The notes under the pieces: model-generated
Seen by the model: only the letters and a program-made list of their open reading frames with translations
The model's database searches: none
Told to the model about the DNA's origin: nothing
From: Clostridia bacterium
GTDB lineage: Bacteria; Bacillota; Clostridia; Oscillospirales; Acutalibacteraceae
Assembly (NCBI GenBank): GCA_900752115.1
Contig: CAADUC010000072.1
Span: 1-21,592 of the forward strand
Direction of reading: 5' to 3'
Length of the DNA: 21,592 nt
In this document: positions 1 through 6,207 of the stretch, one piece after another
Position numbering within the stretch: the stretch's first letter is position 1
How the letters are laid out: every line of letters begins with the position of its first letter
Position numbers and translations under genes: made by a program

Positions 1-51
1 AACCATCTTGATTGTAGCATGGAGGTTTTATTTGCCAAGGCTTTTTTATTT

Positions 52-78
52 ACCCCTGGTTGAACCAGGGGTTTTGTT
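52..78 (+). terminator. Rho-independent terminator of an upstream gene
   Basis: A 9-bp stem (ACCCCTGGT pairing with ACCAGGGGT, loop TGA) is followed by TTTTGTT on the plus strand. It would end transcription entering from a plus-strand gene to the left of the window. On the minus strand the hairpin is not followed by a T tract, so it points one way. Confidence 0.6.
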
Positions 79-95
79 AAGCCTAAAGGCAGCAA

Positions 96-135
96 AAAAG
101 CACAGCCGGGATCGTGTGATCCCGGCTGTGCTTTT
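96..135 (-). terminator. Strong terminator behind the oxidoreductase gene
   Basis: A perfect 18-bp inverted repeat with loop GTGT has A4 at the left end and T4 at the right end, so it can act on either strand. It lies about 65 bp past the stop codon of the minus-strand Gfo/Idh/MocA gene, whose transcription it should end. It also protects that gene from plus-strand read-through. Confidence 0.85.
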
Positions 136-201
136 CTGTTCCATCGATTTCTCCGAATGCCGGACAAACGAATTTCCGATCGATCCGGGCGCCAGCCTGT
201 T

Positions 202-1275
202 TCAGCTCCAGCTCTGCCGCTGCGTTCTGAGTTCGCTTCCGGAAGCAAGGGCTTCCTGCATCACAAACGAAAGATACGTATCCTGACAGGCATCACGAAG
301 CGTGTAGGACTGCTCTCCTGTTTTCAGATATCTCCCGGTTTCCAGCAGGTTGACTGCGACGGCAAGCTCATCATCTGTCAGCGGAATACCCGGAAGCGGG
401 TTTTCGTATACCCACCGCCCGCAGAACTGGATTCCACGATGACTGTATCCCTGCAAATTGCCGTACCGGCCAAGATCCACGCGCCGAAGCTCGTCCTGTA
501 CGCAGTCCCCCTCCCCGTTCAGAAAACGAACCATTCCATCGCGCACTTCCCCACGTTCGCCGCAGAGCCAGAGAGAAGTCGAGCGAATCAGAGAAAAATA
601 CTGCTCGCCTGAAAAATCATAAAAGAGAGTTTTACCGCTTTCAAATTCCAGAACAGCGCGATCCTGGACCGTTTCGCGCAGCGGATGATCGGCGGACTCA
701 CCGGACCGATCACAGGTGCGCGCAATCATTCTTCTGTATTTCCTGCCCGATACCGCCGCAGGCTCCATCCCTACGCCCAGCAGCCGCCTTCCGATGCACA
801 TGCAGTGATACCCGTGCATCATGGAGATGCTCAAATGCGTAGGTTCGCCGATCCTTCCCTCCCTCACGAGAGAATATAACGCTGCATGATAGGGCTGCAT
901 CGGATATTCCTCGCCAATCTGAATTTTTGCCCGACGGCTGACGCAAAACTCCCAGAACTCATTGAGCGCTTCGACCGTTGGCGCGGGAGGCGTTTCGGTC
1001 AGCACAGCGCGTCCCTTTTCAATCAGCCTGCGGCTGTACTCCATGTTTTCCTTCCACGGCAGACAAAGAACGTAAAAATCCACATCAAGCTCCAGAAGCT
1101 CCTCAAAGCTTGCCGCAACCGGAACTCCGTATTTTTGCCGGTACTGCTCCGCTTTCTCCGGATTCCGAATCCAGACGGCACGAAGACAGAATCGCTCCGG
1201 CGCCGCGTTCGCGATGCGGGTATAAAACTCGCTTCTCCAGCCGCCGCCCAACATAGCAAAGGTGACAGACTCCAC
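202..1275 (-). CDS. Gfo/Idh/MocA family oxidoreductase
   Basis: Predicted cytosolic NAD(P)-dependent oxidoreductase of 357 aa acting on a sugar or sugar derivative; the substrate is unknown. The N-terminus is a Rossmann fold with the glycine-rich turn AMLGGGWRSEF at residues 7-17. The family's usual EKP segment (VLCEKPLA) appears here as VLTETPPA, with E94-T95-P96, so the conserved lysine is replaced by threonine. The C-terminal half is the alpha/beta dimerisation and substrate domain. A longer reading frame reaches 1332, but I chose the GTG at 1275 because AAGGAGG stands 8 nt before it and the protein then begins directly at the Rossmann beta strand. The gene is monocistronic: it has its own promoter (1406-1434) and a terminator on each side. 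The lost lysine means the activity could differ from classical members. The family call is firm, the function open. Confidence 0.85.
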   Translation of the reverse strand: MESVTFAMLGGGWRSEFYTRIANAAPERFCLRAVWIRNPEKAEQYRQKYGVPVAASFEELLELDVDFYVLCLPWKENMEYSRRLIEKGRAVLTETPPAPTVEALNEFWEFCVSRRAKIQIGEEYPMQPYHAALYSLVREGRIGEPTHLSISMMHGYHCMCIGRRLLGVGMEPAAVSGRKYRRMIARTCDRSGESADHPLRETVQDRAVLEFESGKTLFYDFSGEQYFSLIRSTSLWLCGERGEVRDGMVRFLNGEGDCVQDELRRVDLGRYGNLQGYSHRGIQFCGRWVYENPLPGIPLTDDELAVAVNLLETGRYLKTGEQSYTLRDACQDTYLSFVMQEALASGSELRTQRQSWS

Positions 1276-1405
1276 AGCTTCCCCCTCCTTGTTCTTCGGT
1301 TTTGTGCGGGACAGAAGGCCCTCCCCTCCCAAACAGTCCGGCGAAAAACCGGAACCTCAAACCGGAACGCACCCCGCAAACAGACCATCCCGGTAATCTA
1401 ACCAA

Positions 1406-1434
1406 ATTGTATAACGAAACCGGAAGACAATCAA
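1406..1434 (-). promoter_or_regulatory. Sigma-A promoter of the oxidoreductase gene
   Basis: Read on the minus strand: -35 TTGATT (1434-1429), 17-nt spacer, -10 TACAAT (1411-1406). It lies between the cbi operon terminator and the GTG start at 1275, which leaves a leader of about 120 nt. I see no clear riboswitch in that leader. Confidence 0.5.
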
Positions 1435-1436
1435 GG

Positions 1437-1476
1437 ACAAAAGGCCGGAACGGAAAGCCGCCTTTCCGTCCCGGCC
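1437..1476 (-). terminator. Terminator of the cbiMNQO operon
   Basis: On the minus strand a 14-bp stem with one mismatch (outer GGCCGG/CCGGCC, inner ACGGAAAG/CTTTCCGT, 4-nt loop) is followed by CTTTTGTCCTTG. It begins 34 bp past the stop codon of cbiO and separates the cobalt operon from the oxidoreductase promoter. Confidence 0.75.
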
Positions 1477-1509
1477 CATGCGAAGCAAAATCCCTGTTCC
1501 CCGTCCGTC

Positions 1510-2388
1510 TCAGGAGCCGCCGGAGCACTCCGGCGACGAACAAATTCGACGAACAAGATATTCTTCCAACACCGTCATCGCCGCAGGATACGGCAGCCCT
1601 ACGTCCAAGACTCTCTGCGAGCACAGATCCTCAAACAATTTCAGCACAACCGGCCGTTCCAGATGCGTGCGTTCAAGCGCTTCGCGATCGCGAAAGACTT
1701 CAGAGGGAGTTCCCTGTGCCAGCACTCTTCCCTCATGAAACAGTACAACCTCATCGGCCCACTCATACGCATAGTTTACATCATGCGTCGCCATAATGAC
1801 CGTCATTCCCTCTTCCGTCATCCGATCGACGAGGCGGTTCACCATATCCGTATGTCTAGGATCCAGCGCCGCCGCAGGCTCGTCCAGAATGATCACCTCA
1901 GGATGCATGACAAGAATATCGGCGATGGAAACAAGCTTTTTCTGGCCGCCGCTCAGCGCGTGCGTCGGCTTGTGACGGAATGGAGCGATGCCCAGGCGAT
2001 CCATCACCCGCTCCACCTCTTTCGCGGCCTCCTCTTCCGGGATCCCCAGATTCAGGATGCCGAAAGAAATCTCCTGATACACACTGGCAGAAAACAACTG
2101 CGTATCGGGATCCTGAAAAACAAGCCCCACTTTGCTTCTTAAATGCAGCAGGCTTTTCCTGTCATAGGAAACCTCTTTTCCGTCAAAAAACAATTTCCCT
2201 TTCTGAGGCCTGCAAATCCCCGTGCAGCACAGAAGAAAAGTGGATTTTCCGCTTCCATTCGCCCCCATGAGCGCAATTCTCTTTCCACGTTCAACAGACA
2301 GGGAAAGATCCTGAAGCGCGGGGGAATCTCCGCCTTCATAGGTATAGGTCAGGCCTTCCGCCTGCAAGATAACGTCTGTCTTACTCAT
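1510..2388 (-). CDS. cbiO: Cobalt ECF transporter ATP-binding protein CbiO
   Basis: ATPase subunit (292 aa) of a cobalt energy-coupling-factor transporter; it powers uptake from the cytoplasmic face of the membrane. All ABC motifs are present in order: Walker A GANGSGKST (42-50), Q-loop Q92, signature LSGGQ (145-149), Walker B VIILDEP (165-171) and H-loop H202 in ATHD. The FQDPDTQLFS segment is typical of CbiO/EcfA ATPases. I chose ATG 2388 rather than the GTG at 2403 because GGAG lies 9 nt before it and the ATG overlaps the cbiQ stop as ATGA, which suggests translational coupling. It is the last gene of the operon and is followed by a terminator at 1437-1476. Cobalt rather than nickel is inferred from the cobalamin riboswitch that controls the operon. 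Confidence 0.93.
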   Translation of the reverse strand: MSKTDVILQAEGLTYTYEGGDSPALQDLSLSVERGKRIALMGANGSGKSTFLLCCTGICRPQKGKLFFDGKEVSYDRKSLLHLRSKVGLVFQDPDTQLFSASVYQEISFGILNLGIPEEEAAKEVERVMDRLGIAPFRHKPTHALSGGQKKLVSIADILVMHPEVIILDEPAAALDPRHTDMVNRLVDRMTEEGMTVIMATHDVNYAYEWADEVVLFHEGRVLAQGTPSEVFRDREALERTHLERPVVLKLFEDLCSQRVLDVGLPYPAAMTVLEEYLVRRICSSPECSGGS

Positions 2389-3158
2389 ACATATTTTCTC
2401 CACAGCGCAAACAAAAGCAGAGCGCCGTCAAACACCGCAATCGCCGCAATCGCTCCTGCCTTCGGAGGCCGCCCTTCGGGCAGAACGCGGATGGTATCCT
2501 CATAACACCGGGCCTCCATGGAAACGTACAGCTGATTGGCCCGGCGGGAGGCAAGAAGCATCAAGGCCGATCCCATCATGCCGAACGAGCGCAGCGACGT
2601 TTTCCAGTCTCTGTTGCCGAGCCGGCAATTTTGAGCCGTCATGATCGCAGACGCCGTATCCAACAGGAGAAAGATAAAACGGTAAACAAGCAGCATCAGC
2701 TCCAAAAGCAGCTTCGGGCAGTGAAGTTTCCTCAGCACTTCCAAAATATCGGGCACGGGCGTTGTAAAAGAGAGAAAATAGAGGCACGATACAGAGGCAA
2801 GTGCTGTCAGAATCAGGCGCACTGCATACAGAAACGACTCCCGTCCCGCCGTAAAATACCAGTCTCCCAGAGGGACGGCAAAGAGATCCATCGGCTCCGG
2901 CCCGATATTAAACAGAATAGCAAGCGTGCTGGCAAGCAGAAATGCAACCGGAAGAGAGAGCAGTTTCAGATAGCGAAAAAGCTTCACCCCTCCTTTGACA
3001 ACCGTCAAGAATCCCATGGCTGCCAGCACAATACACGCCACCGCCGCAGAACGGCTGACCACACAAATGCACAGTGTCACTGCAGCAAAAGCAACCTTCT
3101 CTCCGGCATTCTCATACCGCAGCTTCGAACTGTAGCAAAGCTTGTCGGCCAGAATCAT
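2385..3158 (-). CDS. cbiQ: Cobalt ECF transporter transmembrane protein CbiQ
   Basis: Integral membrane coupling subunit (257 aa) that links the CbiO ATPase to the substrate-binding CbiM. Several hydrophobic segments are visible (about 22-48, 62-86, 108-130, 145-170 and a C-terminal helix at about 235-252). The coupling-helix motif MEARCYE at 214-220 corresponds to the family's EARGY-type motif, with Cys replacing Gly. The start ATG overlaps the cbiN stop (ATGA), and its own stop overlaps the cbiO start in the same way, so the last three genes form a translationally coupled unit. Length is normal for the family. Confidence 0.92.
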   Translation of the reverse strand: MILADKLCYSSKLRYENAGEKVAFAAVTLCICVVSRSAAVACIVLAAMGFLTVVKGGVKLFRYLKLLSLPVAFLLASTLAILFNIGPEPMDLFAVPLGDWYFTAGRESFLYAVRLILTALASVSCLYFLSFTTPVPDILEVLRKLHCPKLLLELMLLVYRFIFLLLDTASAIMTAQNCRLGNRDWKTSLRSFGMMGSALMLLASRRANQLYVSMEARCYEDTIRVLPEGRPPKAGAIAAIAVFDGALLLFALWRKYV

Positions 3159-3484
3159 GTCGGATTCCCTTCATCGGGGCAACACTCCTCCGCCTTCATC
3201 CATTTCTTCCGCTCCACAAAGCGTCCCAGGAAAAAGGCAATCACGCCCACCCCGATACCGGTCTGAAGACAAAAGAACAGACTTTCCACCTCACCGGGAA
3301 GTTCCCCGCCTATCAGCGTCTCCAGCAGCGGAGACGCCCAGGGCTCATAAGAGGAATCCACTTCCTCCACCACAGCGCTTCCGGCGTCGTCAGAACCTCC
3401 AAACGCGGCGTCACGCAGCACAAAAAGCGGAACAAAGACAAGAACCAAAACAGCAAGAAGGATCGCCGCTACTTTTTTCTTCAT
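3155..3484 (-). CDS. cbiN: Cobalt transport protein CbiN
   Basis: Small accessory membrane protein (109 aa) of CbiMNQO cobalt transporters; it stimulates metal loading of CbiM. It has the family layout: an N-terminal transmembrane helix (about residues 4-23), an acidic extracytoplasmic loop with the PWASPLLE segment, and a second transmembrane helix (about 76-95) followed by a basic then acidic tail. The open frame extends to 3541, but ATG 3484 is the right start: GGAGG lies 9 nt before it and the protein begins with MKKK ahead of the first helix. Only one base separates it from the cbiM stop codon. Confidence 0.9.
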   Translation of the reverse strand: MKKKVAAILLAVLVLVFVPLFVLRDAAFGGSDDAGSAVVEEVDSSYEPWASPLLETLIGGELPGEVESLFFCLQTGIGVGVIAFFLGRFVERKKWMKAEECCPDEGNPT

Positions 3485-3485
3485 A

Positions 3486-4244
3486 TCACTGCACCTCCAG
3501 ATAACCGGATGCGCGAAGCTCCGGCCTGGCATATGTTTCAAGCGCCATCACAATCAACACGGTGAGCAGGCCCTCAACGACGGCAAGAGGCAGCTGTGTC
3601 GGGGCAAAAACAAGCAGAAACTTCCCAAAAGCGCCGATTACCGTCGTATCGGTATGATGCGCCGGCGCCATTTGGGCGGCGGTAACACAGTAGGTTGTTA
3701 AATCCCCCAGAGCCGCCGCAAGAAAAACACTGAGCTTCTTGTTCATTTTAAGCTTTCCGCATACGAAATAAATTCCATAGGAAACAAAAGGACCCGCAAC
3801 AGCCATGGAAAAAGTATTGGCCCCAAGGGTTGTCAGCCCCCCATGCGCCAAAAGAAGAGCCTGAAACAGAAGGACGATCACTCCCAAAAGCGACACGGCC
3901 GACGGTCCAAACAAGATTGCTCCCAGCCCTGTTCCTGTCATATGCGAACAGCTTCCCGTGATCGACGGAATTTTCAGAGAAGAAATTACAAAAATGTACG
4001 CACCGGACATGGCAAAAAGCGTGATAAGATTCCTGTGTTCGCGAAGTGTTCTGCTGATGGACATAAAGCCTGCGAGAAGGAACGGGATGCACAGAATTCC
4101 CCAGGCAATGCAGTGCGACGCAGGAAGGTATCCCTCCATGATGTGCATGGCGCTGACGCCCGCCGGAATTCCGAGAATAGCGGACAAAACACCCGTATAC
4201 GCGAGAATTCGTTTCTGTGTTCTGGAAAAGCGCATGGTTTTCAT
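3486..4244 (-). CDS. cbiM: Cobalt ECF transporter S component CbiM
   Basis: Substrate-specific membrane subunit (252 aa). The N-terminus is a signal-like helix ending AGVSA (residue 32), followed by MHIMEGYLP. In CbiM/NikM proteins cleavage there exposes the Met-His N-terminus that binds the metal ion. Other family blocks are SHMTGTGLG and LLLAHGGLTTLGAN, the latter with a conserved histidine of the metal site. ATG 4244 is preceded by AAAGGAG with 8-nt spacing. It is the first gene of the cbiMNQO operon, downstream of a cobalamin riboswitch and leader terminator. CbiM and NikM are close relatives; the riboswitch and the separate cbiN gene favour cobalt. Confidence 0.93.
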   Translation of the reverse strand: MKTMRFSRTQKRILAYTGVLSAILGIPAGVSAMHIMEGYLPASHCIAWGILCIPFLLAGFMSISRTLREHRNLITLFAMSGAYIFVISSLKIPSITGSCSHMTGTGLGAILFGPSAVSLLGVIVLLFQALLLAHGGLTTLGANTFSMAVAGPFVSYGIYFVCGKLKMNKKLSVFLAAALGDLTTYCVTAAQMAPAHHTDTTVIGAFGKFLLVFAPTQLPLAVVEGLLTVLIVMALETYARPELRASGYLEVQ

Positions 4245-4283
4245 TTTCTTTTCTCCTTTCTTTTACCCCCTGCAAAAGGGTGC

Positions 4284-4312
4284 AAAAAAAGCCTGTCAAC
4301 ACATTGACAGGC
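4284..4312 (-). terminator. Leader terminator, expression platform of the B12 riboswitch
   Basis: Minus strand: a perfect 9-bp stem GCCTGTCAA/TTGACAGGC with a 4-nt loop, then TTTTTTT. It ends 40 bp before the cbiM start and lies downstream of the cobalamin aptamer, the expected place for a premature terminator used when cobalamin is bound. Confidence 0.8.
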
Positions 4313-4534
4313 CATCGGGAGAACAAGGCGGCACAGCACGCCCATGACAAAAGAAACCGGCGCCGCCTGATTCACGGATCGTGCCGAAGCTTCACGTACC
4401 CCTGTCTGAAAATGCAGTGCAAACTCAAAAAAACTCTCCCGCTTTTTCAAAAAAGAATGCGATAAACACTCCGCAGTGGAATCCGTCGTTCAAACGGCAG
4501 CTCTTCGCCATGCATGCCTGGAGCCAACCTGTTC

Positions 4535-4566
4535 TTACACGTGGCCATCGTTCGTAACCAGTGTAA
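4535..4566 (-). other. Hairpin just behind the cobalamin aptamer
   Basis: On the minus strand TTACAC-TGG pairs with CCA-C-GTGTAA around a loop of about 12 nt. A hairpin at this place, just 3' of the P1 stem, is where many cobalamin riboswitches form the loop that contacts L5. I could not find a convincing long L5 complement, so the kissing-loop role is only a possibility. Confidence 0.4.
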
Positions 4567-4571
4567 ATCTC

Positions 4572-4877
4572 ATACACAGGGCAGGTCTTCTGACTTGGGC
4601 GTCATCGCTGCATTTTGCCTTCCCAGTTTCCCAGTGACATCATAAAATACAGCTCTTCCCTTACAGCGGCGGGACCGTGTGAGCCTTTCACTCAACTTTC
4701 CTATTCTCCTGACACAGACGCCGTCTGAAGAAGCAAACGCCATACCGGTTTTCCAGCCCCGGAGCGCGTTCTGATTCGTCTGCATTCCGGGAAAACCGTC
4801 CATGGGATCTGCTCCGGCCGGCAGCAGACATCCACGTTGTCTTTCTTCAGGCAGTGCCTGACAGGCACCCTGCATAT
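4572..4877 (-). ncRNA. Cobalamin riboswitch
   Basis: Read on the minus strand, conserved cobalamin-aptamer blocks appear in order: GGTGCC near the 5' end, AATAGGAAAG, GTGAAAGGCTCAC, CGGTCCCGCCGCTGTAA, GTCACTGGGAAACTGGGAA and the B12 box AGTCAGAAGACCTGCC (4595-4580). The ends are closed by a 10-bp P1 stem, ATATGCAGGG with CCCTGTGTAT (two G-U pairs). At about 306 nt it is longer than usual because of an extended arm between the 5' GGTGCC and AATAGG blocks. It sits between a strong promoter and cbiM, with a terminator downstream, so cobalamin binding should repress cobalt import. Confidence 0.93.
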
Positions 4878-4892
4878 TCAATTCTCAGCTTT

Positions 4893-4922
4893 ATTATATG
4901 GGGCAAAATCACGTGTTGTCAA
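4893..4922 (-). promoter_or_regulatory. Promoter of the cbi operon
   Basis: Minus strand: -35 TTGACA (4922-4917), 18-nt spacer, -10 TATAAT (4898-4893). Both hexamers match the sigma-A consensus exactly. Transcription should start near 4886, about 10 nt before P1 of the cobalamin riboswitch. Confidence 0.8.
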
Positions 4923-5084
4923 TACACAAAAGTCCGTTTCCGCATTTTGCTTCTTTTCTCCGCATTTTCTTCTCCCAACCTGCCGGAATTCCCTGCACTT
5001 TGTTTTTTCTGCTCAAACCCGCGCACGCTGCAGAACAGCCAAACACCCCTTCACAACTTCTCCCGTGTCCGCAAAACACCCGTC
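4923..5084. other. Intergenic region between divergent promoters
   Basis: Lies between the cbi promoter (minus) and the methyltransferase promoter (plus). It is C/T-rich on the plus strand and has a short direct repeat of TCCGCATTTT near 4940 and 4960. I see no gene or RNA in it. Confidence 0.4.
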
Positions 5085-5113
5085 TTGCACAATTGGAAAA
5101 ATTGTGCTATCGT
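5085..5113 (+). promoter_or_regulatory. Promoter of the methyltransferase gene with embedded inverted repeat
   Basis: -35 TTGCAC (5085-5090), 17-nt spacer, -10 TATCGT (5108-5113) preceded by TGC, an extended -10 element. A perfect 8-bp inverted repeat GCACAATT/AATTGTGC (5087-5107, 5-nt gap) fills the spacer and part of the -35, so it could be an operator. Confidence 0.5.
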
Positions 5114-5152
5114 TTGAAAAAGAACGCGGATGAAAGGACAGGCTGGGCCAAC

Positions 5153-5986
5153 ATGAAAAAGATTTTTTCAAAGAACGCACAGTACCAGAAGTTTGAAGTA
5201 CTGCAATCCAACCGGAACAAGCGGTATAAATACAAAGAGTTTCTTGTGGAAGGCGTGCGAAATCTCAATGAGGCGCGCCGAAGCGGCTGGGAATTCTCCT
5301 CCCTGCTTTACACCGACGAAGTCCCGCTGTCCGGATGGGCCAGAGAGTTTCTCGCCAATGTCAAAACACAGGAAAACTTTATTCTTACACACGAACTGCT
5401 GCAGGAGCTCAGCCGAAAGGACGACGCATCTGAACTGATGGCCGTCGTCAAAATGCGGGAGGACTCCTTCGACACGCTGGCTCTGCCGGAAAATCCGCTC
5501 CTGGCCGTCTTTGACCGCCCCTCCAACCGCGGCAATCTCGGCACGCTGATCCGTTCGTGCGATGCGCTCGGCGTCAACGGGCTTCTTGTAACCGGCCACG
5601 CCGTCGATCTGTACGATCCCGAGGTTGTCACCTCCGGAATGGGTTCGTTCTTCCGGATGCCTGCCGTCCGTTTATCAGATAACGCCCAGGTAAAGGCGGC
5701 AATCGAGTCACTGCGCAATCGTTATCCGGGATTCCGCGTCATTGCCACAACGGCGCACAAACAGACGCCCATCTACGAGGAAAAACTCGACGGCCCCTGT
5801 TTGGTGATGATCGGCAATGAGACAGAAGGATTGTGCCGCGCCTTTTATGATCTGGCCGACACCACCGTTTCGATTCCAATGGCCCCTACTTCCTCCGCCT
5901 CCTCTTTTAACGTATCTTGCGCAGCCACGGTGGTCCTCTACGAAATTATTCGTCAAAGACAAAAAGCAGGGAATGCCGGTTGGTAA
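5153..5986 (+). CDS. SpoU/TrmH family RNA 2'-O-ribose methyltransferase
   Basis: Predicted SAM-dependent methyltransferase (277 aa) that methylates a ribose 2'-OH in rRNA or tRNA in the cytoplasm. The C-terminal SPOUT domain has the three family motifs: motif 1 with N125-R126-G127-N128 and R134 (SNRGNLGTLIRS), motif 2 IGNETEGL (220-227), and motif 3 IPMAPTSS...SFNVSCAA (241-258). The knotted SAM site is therefore complete. Residues 11-110 look like the RNA-binding L30e-like/SpoU substrate-binding domain (KEFLVEGVRNLNEA). The frame is open back to 4898, but ATG 5153 starts a typical MKKIFSKNAQYQKF beginning downstream of a promoter. The ribosome binding site (AAAGGA, about 15 nt upstream) is poorly placed. 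Motif 3 carries APTSSAS where relatives often have a glycine-containing loop. The exact RNA target cannot be told. Confidence 0.85.
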   Translation: MKKIFSKNAQYQKFEVLQSNRNKRYKYKEFLVEGVRNLNEARRSGWEFSSLLYTDEVPLSGWAREFLANVKTQENFILTHELLQELSRKDDASELMAVVKMREDSFDTLALPENPLLAVFDRPSNRGNLGTLIRSCDALGVNGLLVTGHAVDLYDPEVVTSGMGSFFRMPAVRLSDNAQVKAAIESLRNRYPGFRVIATTAHKQTPIYEEKLDGPCLVMIGNETEGLCRAFYDLADTTVSIPMAPTSSASSFNVSCAATVVLYEIIRQRQKAGNAGW

Positions 5987-6024
5987 AACACACGGCAGCC
6001 TATAAACCTGTAAACCAACAAAAA

Positions 6025-6070
6025 CGGCACGTCTTCTGTCTGCAGGACAAAGGAACGTGCCGCTTTTTGT
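6025..6070 (+). terminator. Terminator behind the methyltransferase gene
   Basis: An 8-bp outer stem (CGGCACGT/ACGTGCCG) is extended inward by CTT(C)TGTC/GACAAAG around TGCAG, and is followed by CTTTTTGTCTT. It lies 38 bp after the stop codon, so the methyltransferase is transcribed separately from the LacI gene. Confidence 0.8.
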
Positions 6071-6095
6071 CTTAATCGCCGAAAATTGTCCGATG

Positions 6096-6118
6096 GTTAT
6101 GGAAATAAAATCCATAAC
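6096..6118 (+). promoter_or_regulatory. Inverted repeat directly upstream of the lacI-type promoter
   Basis: A perfect 8-bp inverted repeat GTTATGGA/TCCATAAC with a 7-nt A/T gap ends one base before the -35 hexamer at 6119. It has no T tract, so it is not a terminator. The position suits an activator or second repressor site. Confidence 0.45.
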
Positions 6119-6147
6119 TTGCACAGAGTCAAACGGTGTGATATAAT
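6119..6147 (+). promoter_or_regulatory. Promoter of the LacI-family gene
   Basis: -35 TTGCAC (6119-6124), 17-nt spacer, -10 TATAAT (6142-6147). The expected transcription start near 6154 is immediately before the operator at 6155-6168. Confidence 0.75.
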
Positions 6148-6154
6148 AAAGCAA

Positions 6155-6168
6155 GTTTATCGTTAAAC
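6155..6168 (+). promoter_or_regulatory. LacI-family operator O1 (autoregulatory)
   Basis: GTTTATCGTTAAAC is a near-perfect palindrome with the central CG typical of LacI-family operators. It overlaps the predicted transcription start of the regulator gene. Its exact reverse complement occurs at 7555-7568 in the next promoter, at the same distance from the -10. Confidence 0.75.
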
Positions 6169-6207
6169 AAGCATTTCCCTCATATGACAGAGAGGACGTA
6201 GCATCAC

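Noticed and set aside
4570..4881. A 103-codon minus-strand open frame
   Set aside because: It coincides with the cobalamin riboswitch, whose conserved blocks and closing stem explain the sequence; there is no ribosome binding site.
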